Of a DNA stretch of 64,000 bases, positions 39,583-64,000 are shown in pieces. The position numbers and the translations under genes are program-made. Under the pieces are notes generated by a model. It was not told where the DNA came from. It saw only the letters and a program-made list of their open reading frames with translations, and did no database searches. Numbering within the stretch: position 1 is the first letter of the stretch; every line of letters begins with the position of its first letter. The stretch spans positions 45,370 through 109,369 of the forward strand of contig BAAHQB010000424.1 in the NCBI GenBank assembly GCA_054601695.1, in the 5' to 3' direction. The stretch is from Amorphochlora amoebiformis. Lineage: Eukaryota; Cercozoa; Chlorarachniophyceae.

Positions 39583-39981
39583 ATGTCTGAAAGGTTCAAC
39601 ATCCACAGCCAGCTGGAGCATCTCCAGATGAAATATATTGGTAAATTTGAATTACATATGCTTGCTCACAAGATGTTGACTGGAATTCTTGCGACTCTAG
39701 GGACTGGCCACCCGGATATCACGAGGTACGAGTGGGTGGTGAATCATCATCGAGATTCCGCGGCGTCCTATATCGGTCACCCCCACATGCTGCTGATGTT
39801 TGGCATCGCCGAGAACGAATCAATTGGCCGTGTGCGATACAGGCTGCTCCAACAAATGGTAAACTGACGGGAAAAATCAAAATACCTCCTCGGAGCTAAT
39901 GTATGCGTACGTGTGGGTCAGGTTGCTCCCTGTGGTAAGGCACCCAAGGAAGACGATGAGGAGGAGGAGGATGATGAGTAG
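39583..39981 (+). CDS. SF3B5: Splicing factor 3B subunit 5 (SF3b10)
   Basis: Three exons (39583-39640, 39701-39858, 39922-39981) give 276 bases (91 aa, TAG stop); the human protein is 86 aa. The sequence follows the family closely: MSERFNIHSQLEHLQMKYIG, then TGHPDITRYEW (joined across intron 1, phase 1), VNHHRDSAASYIGHPHMLL, FGIAENESIGRVRYRLL. It ends in an acidic tail (KEDDEEEEDDE). SF3b5 is a small structural subunit of the SF3b complex in U2 snRNP and helps position the branch-site machinery, fitting a genome with very many introns. Introns are short (60 and 63 bases) without TA repeats. The start is fixed by the conserved N-terminus. Confidence 0.96.
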
Positions 39982-41563
<1,582 letters not shown>

Positions 41564-41737
41564 TTACACAGGAGGAACAGGAGGATTACTATCCTGCCAC
41601 ATCATAGCTGTCATGGCTCGAGCAGCGAAAATGTCAGGAGTTATCGTTAGGTTGCCGTTTGCGAATGAAGTTGCTGTGGCCGAATCATCGGCATTGATGA
41701 TGCAGTTTATTATCTGTGTGTACCCCAATATGTATGC

Positions 41738-41773
<36 letters not shown>

Positions 41774-41780
41774 TTATACG

Positions 41781-41813
<33 letters not shown>

Positions 41814-41825
41814 CTAAATATATCT

Positions 41826-41863
<38 letters not shown>

Positions 41864-41887
41864 TATATATATATAATAATGTAATTA

Positions 41888-41921
<34 letters not shown>

Positions 41922-41940
41922 ATAATGTAATTAACATATA

Positions 41941-41984
<44 letters not shown>

Positions 41985-43462
41985 GATATATATATGTATA
42001 TGAAAATGTAGCTCTATACATGCCAAACATGCTACACGTTAACGTAGATAAAAACATCCATGAATACATGTCGCTCTTTTTATTTAAACATGAACTGGAA
42101 AACATACTGGAATTCGTTTGTTGAGCATGACACTCATCAGCGACTCGGCAGTTGACTTGGTTTGCGTCAAGTATCTGTCGTTTGGCTCGAGATTTTTCAC
42201 TTGGCAACCAATTGCGATTATGATTTTCGGGGAATACTTCTCAGCGGCACGCTACAGAACATGAAGTTAGAAATGAATCATGAATGGTTAAATTTAAGTA
42301 GTATTACTTTACAGCCAATCGGAAGATGGTGAGGGGTGCAGACAGTAAAGGAGTAAGGGTCCACGTCATTCACAAAGTTGATCTGGTAGGCAGTGCCTTC
42401 GAGGACAGTCTTGATTTTGTTGTAGATTGTGGTCGTGATGGTACCGTGGGACTCAGAGCGAATAATGGCTGCAGGGGGTTAGGATAGCTCAGTTACTGCT
42501 GTTATTTACCTTCTTTGCATGGGTCAGCACGATGAGTTATTAGTTTACAGATTTTGAGTCCTTGGTATGGAGTCGCCATGTTGGAACCCACAATCACTTG
42601 CTTCAAATCACCAAGCATCCCTTGAGTAAGGGATTGTGCGGTCGGCTCCCTTACGGCCATCTCCTTAATATCGGTCCCGATGTCTGTTCCCAAGGTGCTT
42701 TGGTAAACCGCAAGATTGTTTGCCTGAGCCACTGTGTCGGTAATGACCAAACCGGAGACTATCTGGATGGGAAGTAGAATCAGCGTCGTCGAGAGAATGT
42801 TGGGTGCTAGTCTTACCGGGACGCTCTTCTGAATAGCGACGCGCGCTAAAGCGGGAAGGATAACACTCTTGAGGATGTCGAAGTTGTTTCCAGGCTCAGT
42901 TGCTGATGAACAGAGATAAAACAATATGAGTAACTCGCTAACCTTTCTCCAGAATGAAGTAACCTTTAATTATAGTCCCGACGGCACCGATGCACTTTAG
43001 CGGGCTATTTCTCTCCTTCATACGCTGAAATTCGTACAGTCTTAACAATGTGCAAATTATGAACGGATTTAGAATACCTGGCAGGCGATAGGAAGCAACC
43101 ATACGCCCGGAATATTTTGGTACTTCGTCGAACTTTGGGAGACAAACGTATTGAGCGCGTCTAGCCTTGATTCGACGTAGGATCTCACGTAATGTGACTG
43201 AATGTACGCAGAAGACTGCACCACAGCTGATAAAATGGAACGTAAATTCATACTTGTCCTCGAGAAGAACGCCCTCAAGAAAGAACACAAAGAGAAGGAT
43301 GCACGTACTGACTAACGGGAGTCCAGAAGAAGACGACGTCTTGCCCTCCACTTTCTGCAGGTGCATCATAAGCTTAAGCTTGTTCAGCTTCTTTGGGGAG
43401 TCGACAATCAACGTCCAGGATTTGGCCCCTTCATTCTTCGATTCCTTCTCAATCCTTTCCAT
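41564..43462 (-). CDS. Tandem lumazine-synthase-like protein (two domains)
   Basis: Eight minus-strand exons join in phase to 1179 bases (392 aa): 43309-43462, 43078-43226, 42943-43024, 42817-42902, 42510-42762, 42308-42468, 42108-42251, 41564-41713. After an N-terminal part of about 45 residues, two lumazine-synthase-like domains follow. Domain 1 (about 46-190) has VVQSSAYIQSHYVRSYVESR, IPGVWLLPIACQRM (matching V-P-G-x-x-E-L-P-x-A-x-x-x-L), IGAVGTIIKG, then NNFDILKS and VPIVSGLVITDT. Domain 2 (about 225-385) has GLKICKLITHR, HHLPIGCKRAAEKYSPKIII, AIGCQVK, ESLMSVML, RIP joined to IINCIIN. Lumazine synthase makes the riboflavin precursor and forms pentamers or 60-mers. The catalytic His (H-F-D/E-Y) is Asn in both domains, so activity is doubtful and a structural role is possible. 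The last intron is TA-rich; the others are about 50-80 bases. It sits head-to-head with the next gene. Confidence 0.78.
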
Positions 43463-43836
43463 GATGTTCTTAGCGAGTTGCGATTATGAGGTTTGCGGGC
43501 CAGTATTTGGCGGAGTGCCAGTGTATTCCAATGCACGCCAACGCGTCTTAACTCTTTTCGCGTTTGGCGCGTGACAGGTACCGAGCCATGCGTAAATCGC
43601 CCAATTCAATCCCGGAATACCACCCTCCTGGCAAATGTGCAATCCTGATAAAATCGCCCAAATATACTTAACTGGCACATAGGAATTAAGGTAATATTGC
43701 CAGGAAAACGCGCTGGCCAAAACTCGTCGTCAAGTGGCCCCCCCAGCTCACGCGTTGACACATCAAAAGCCTTGGAGTCCATCGCTAGCACCCTTCCTGT
43801 CACGGTCACGCTCCGCTTTATAACTCAACTCAAGCC
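43463..43836. promoter_or_regulatory. Divergent promoter between two lumazine-synthase-like genes
   Basis: 374 bases of GC-balanced, repeat-free sequence separate the two oppositely oriented start codons. Minus-strand open frames cross it (for example MDSKAFDVSTRELGG) but show no synthase motif and no in-phase junction to the downstream gene. A shared promoter is inferred from position. Confidence 0.45.
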
Positions 43837-44596
43837 ATGTCCGCAACAAGTCTCCGTATAGGTCGGTATCGACAGCTCGGCCCATCCCGGCCTTGGGCTG
43901 GTCTCTTTTCTTACGCTTGGGTTCAATCAATGGAGAACACTGAAAAGGTAACACTGAAAATGTATTCAGGTGTTATCCAGTCCCTCGAGCACGCTGTTGA
44001 TGTGACGGATGATTTGACTATCGACTGCATATACCGCTTGCAAATTCACTACAATTGCCTGGAGGTCAAGGCGTACACCACTATGACCAAGTGCCATCAG
44101 CTCGCGATTGCAGCACAGGTGGTGGCGATTGCATGCACAATAGTCAAATCTTGAGAGTGTTCTTCGTCGTGTTCTGATTGTGTATGCATTCTTTCCAGCG
44201 TTTAATCCAGACACGCGTTTCAAACAGATATCATGCCATCGTTTGTATTGGATGCGAGGTCAAAGGTGTAACATGTTACAGAGATGACCCTCCCTATCTC
44301 CGTGTCGCCCTATTCTCATCCTTCCGTGGCTTCTGCTGGGCTCTTTTCATCCTTCTCTTTTCATCCTTCTCTAAATCCTTCTCTAAATCCTTCTCTATAT
44401 CCTTCACCATATCCTTCTCACATCCCCTCTGCCGTCGCGGCAACCTTTCTGGCGCGGCAACTTTTAACCCCTCTTAACAATCAGATTCGCAAGTTATCAA
44501 CTCGTATGACACCATGTGCAACTATTCCGTTGTGACGGCTCTTAACGATGTTGCGGAAAAGGAGAACACACCGGTATTATGTATATAAATATATAA

Positions 44597-44628
<32 letters not shown>

Positions 44629-44675
44629 GCTCACGTATATTACATGTTGTTACAGATATGTACGTACATAGACGT

Positions 44676-44745
<70 letters not shown>

Positions 44746-44805
44746 TATACAACGCTATATACGCATATATATATATATATATATATATTTACGTTTATAG
44801 TGTTG

Positions 44806-44889
<84 letters not shown>

Positions 44890-45033
44890 CATCAGATTAT
44901 ACCCGGCATCATTGGTAACACCACGCTTGCAGACGCCAAGGCTGCAGCTGCCGCGAAGGAGACTGAGGGAGGCTGGTATTTCGCAGACGAGGCGGTCAAG
45001 ATGGGGTATAATCCTATGAAACTGTACGCATAA
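43837..45033 (+). CDS. Lumazine-synthase-like protein (single domain)
   Basis: Four exons (43837-44118, 44199-44265, 44485-44573, 44896-45033) join in phase to 576 bases (191 aa, TAA stop), a usual length for eukaryotic lumazine synthase. Family correspondences in order: SLRIG at the N-terminus; [11 protein letters not shown] (usual L-x-x-G-A-x-x-x-L); [20 protein letters not shown] then [10 protein letters not shown] (usual E-L-P-x-A-A-x-x-L and I-x-x-G-x-x-I-x-G); [20 protein letters not shown] (usual P-V-x-F-G-V-L-T); and [17 protein letters not shown], like the fungal C-terminus. The segment that should hold the catalytic H-F-D/E-Y reads NSYDTM, with no His, and the conserved Arg after the G-V-L-T strand is also absent. 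The protein may therefore be a non-catalytic paralogue. Intron 3 is (TA)n; intron 2 holds a CCTTCTC repeat. An alternative is a very divergent active enzyme. Confidence 0.75.
44336..44425. repeat. Pyrimidine 12-base tandem repeat in an intron
   Basis: Unit close to atccttctctaa/atccttctcttt, about six to seven copies, just upstream of the exon 3 acceptor of the single-domain synthase-like gene. It could act as an extended polypyrimidine tract. Confidence 0.8.
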
Positions 45034-55091
<10,058 letters not shown>

Positions 55092-55146
55092 CTGGAATAT
55101 GTATATATATATATATATATATTGAAATATTTATTTACATGATATA

Positions 55147-55199
<53 letters not shown>

Positions 55200-55720
55200 T
55201 ATACACATATATACATATATATATATATATATACTTATATATGCATATAGACACAAATGCTTACGTATAAAAACAAACACTCTCCTTTTCTTACAACCTT
55301 CACAAACGCACACACCAAAACCTACCCACTTCCCCTAATAACCCCTTCCTCAACCCTAACCCCCACCCCTAAACCCATGCCCAACCCTAATCCTATTAAC
55401 CCGATTTACATCTAACCCAACCATGGTCCTGACCTCTACCCTAACACTACCGCATAGCTAGCTTCGATAGAAGACTTTGGGTTGAAATGGACATTTGAAA
55501 TGCACAAGTACTCATCGTAAACGCGAACGCTTATGCATACGGCATCCACCTGAGGTCGAGGTTAGGGTTAGGTAAGGTTAAGGTTAGGGTTATAGGATGT
55601 GGTTTTAGAAGAGGTGAGAGTTAGGATTGGGACTTACACCTTTTTTCTAAATATTGCGCATACGCTGGGTTCGGTTACAAGCTGGGGTTTGGATTAGGGA
55701 TTGTTAGGCTTAAGATATAT
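55092..55720. repeat. Degenerate CCCTAA/TTAGGG sequence around a unique island
   Basis: 55320-55440 carries decayed CCCTAA units, while 55560-55700 carries TTAGGG-type units in the opposite orientation. The two flank a unique island (55445-55555) with a possible minus-strand first exon (MSTCAFQMSISTQSLLSKLA, donor gtagtg) that does not join in phase to the downstream gene. Confidence 0.6.

Positions 55721-64000
<8,280 letters not shown>

Noticed and set aside
43763-43954. Minus-strand frame [20 protein letters not shown] overlapping the start of the plus-strand synthase-like gene
   Set aside because: It is antisense to exon 1 of that gene, does not join in phase to the tandem gene, and shows no family motif.

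Overview
This is a eukaryotic nuclear window, probably from an AT-rich protist that uses the standard stop codons; I cannot place it more precisely. Long (TA)n, (CA)n and GA/CT microsatellites fill intergenic space and most large introns. Coding sequence is a small, GC-balanced fraction, split into exons of roughly 10-280 bases with GT..AG borders. Interstitial TTAGGG/CCCTAA tracts recur throughout. Almost every long uninterrupted reading frame here is a translated microsatellite, so I rebuilt genes by hand by joining exon islands at splice sites and checking reading phase and family motifs.

Layout. 1-15 kb is gene-poor: mixed CCCTAA/TA/CA arrays with a recurring ~45-base spacer, several tandem repeats, a GGTTACGGCGCTAC minisatellite, a purine block followed by a pyrimidine block, and two exons of an unknown gene. 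15.4-18.8 kb (+) encodes a small SCP2 lipid-transfer protein ending in SKL. 20.3-30.6 kb (+) encodes a complete WASP/N-WASP-type protein in 18 exons (400 aa). 34.8-37.5 kb (-) encodes an Eco1/ESCO-like cohesin acetyltransferase. 38.9-40.0 kb holds a head-to-head pair: a lysine-rich unknown protein (-) and the splicing factor SF3B5 (+). 41.6-45.0 kb holds a second head-to-head pair: two lumazine-synthase-like genes, one with two synthase-like domains in tandem; none of the three domains keeps the catalytic histidine. 47.3-55.1 kb (-) carries most of the C-terminal half of a divergent inositol-polyphosphate 5-phosphatase-like gene. 60.2-63.0 kb (-) has a possible small 84-aa gene. Three copies of an apparent tRNA-derived short interspersed element, each with a pol III A-box-like motif, lie at 33.9, 51.9 and 60.5 kb.

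The genes do not form one pathway: actin nucleation (WASP), inositide turnover, sister-chromatid cohesion, splicing, peroxisomal lipid transfer and the synthase-like pair. The most unusual locus is the divergent pair of lumazine-synthase-like genes at 41.6-45.0 kb. All gene models are hand-spliced from sequence alone; transcript data would be needed to confirm the smallest exons.
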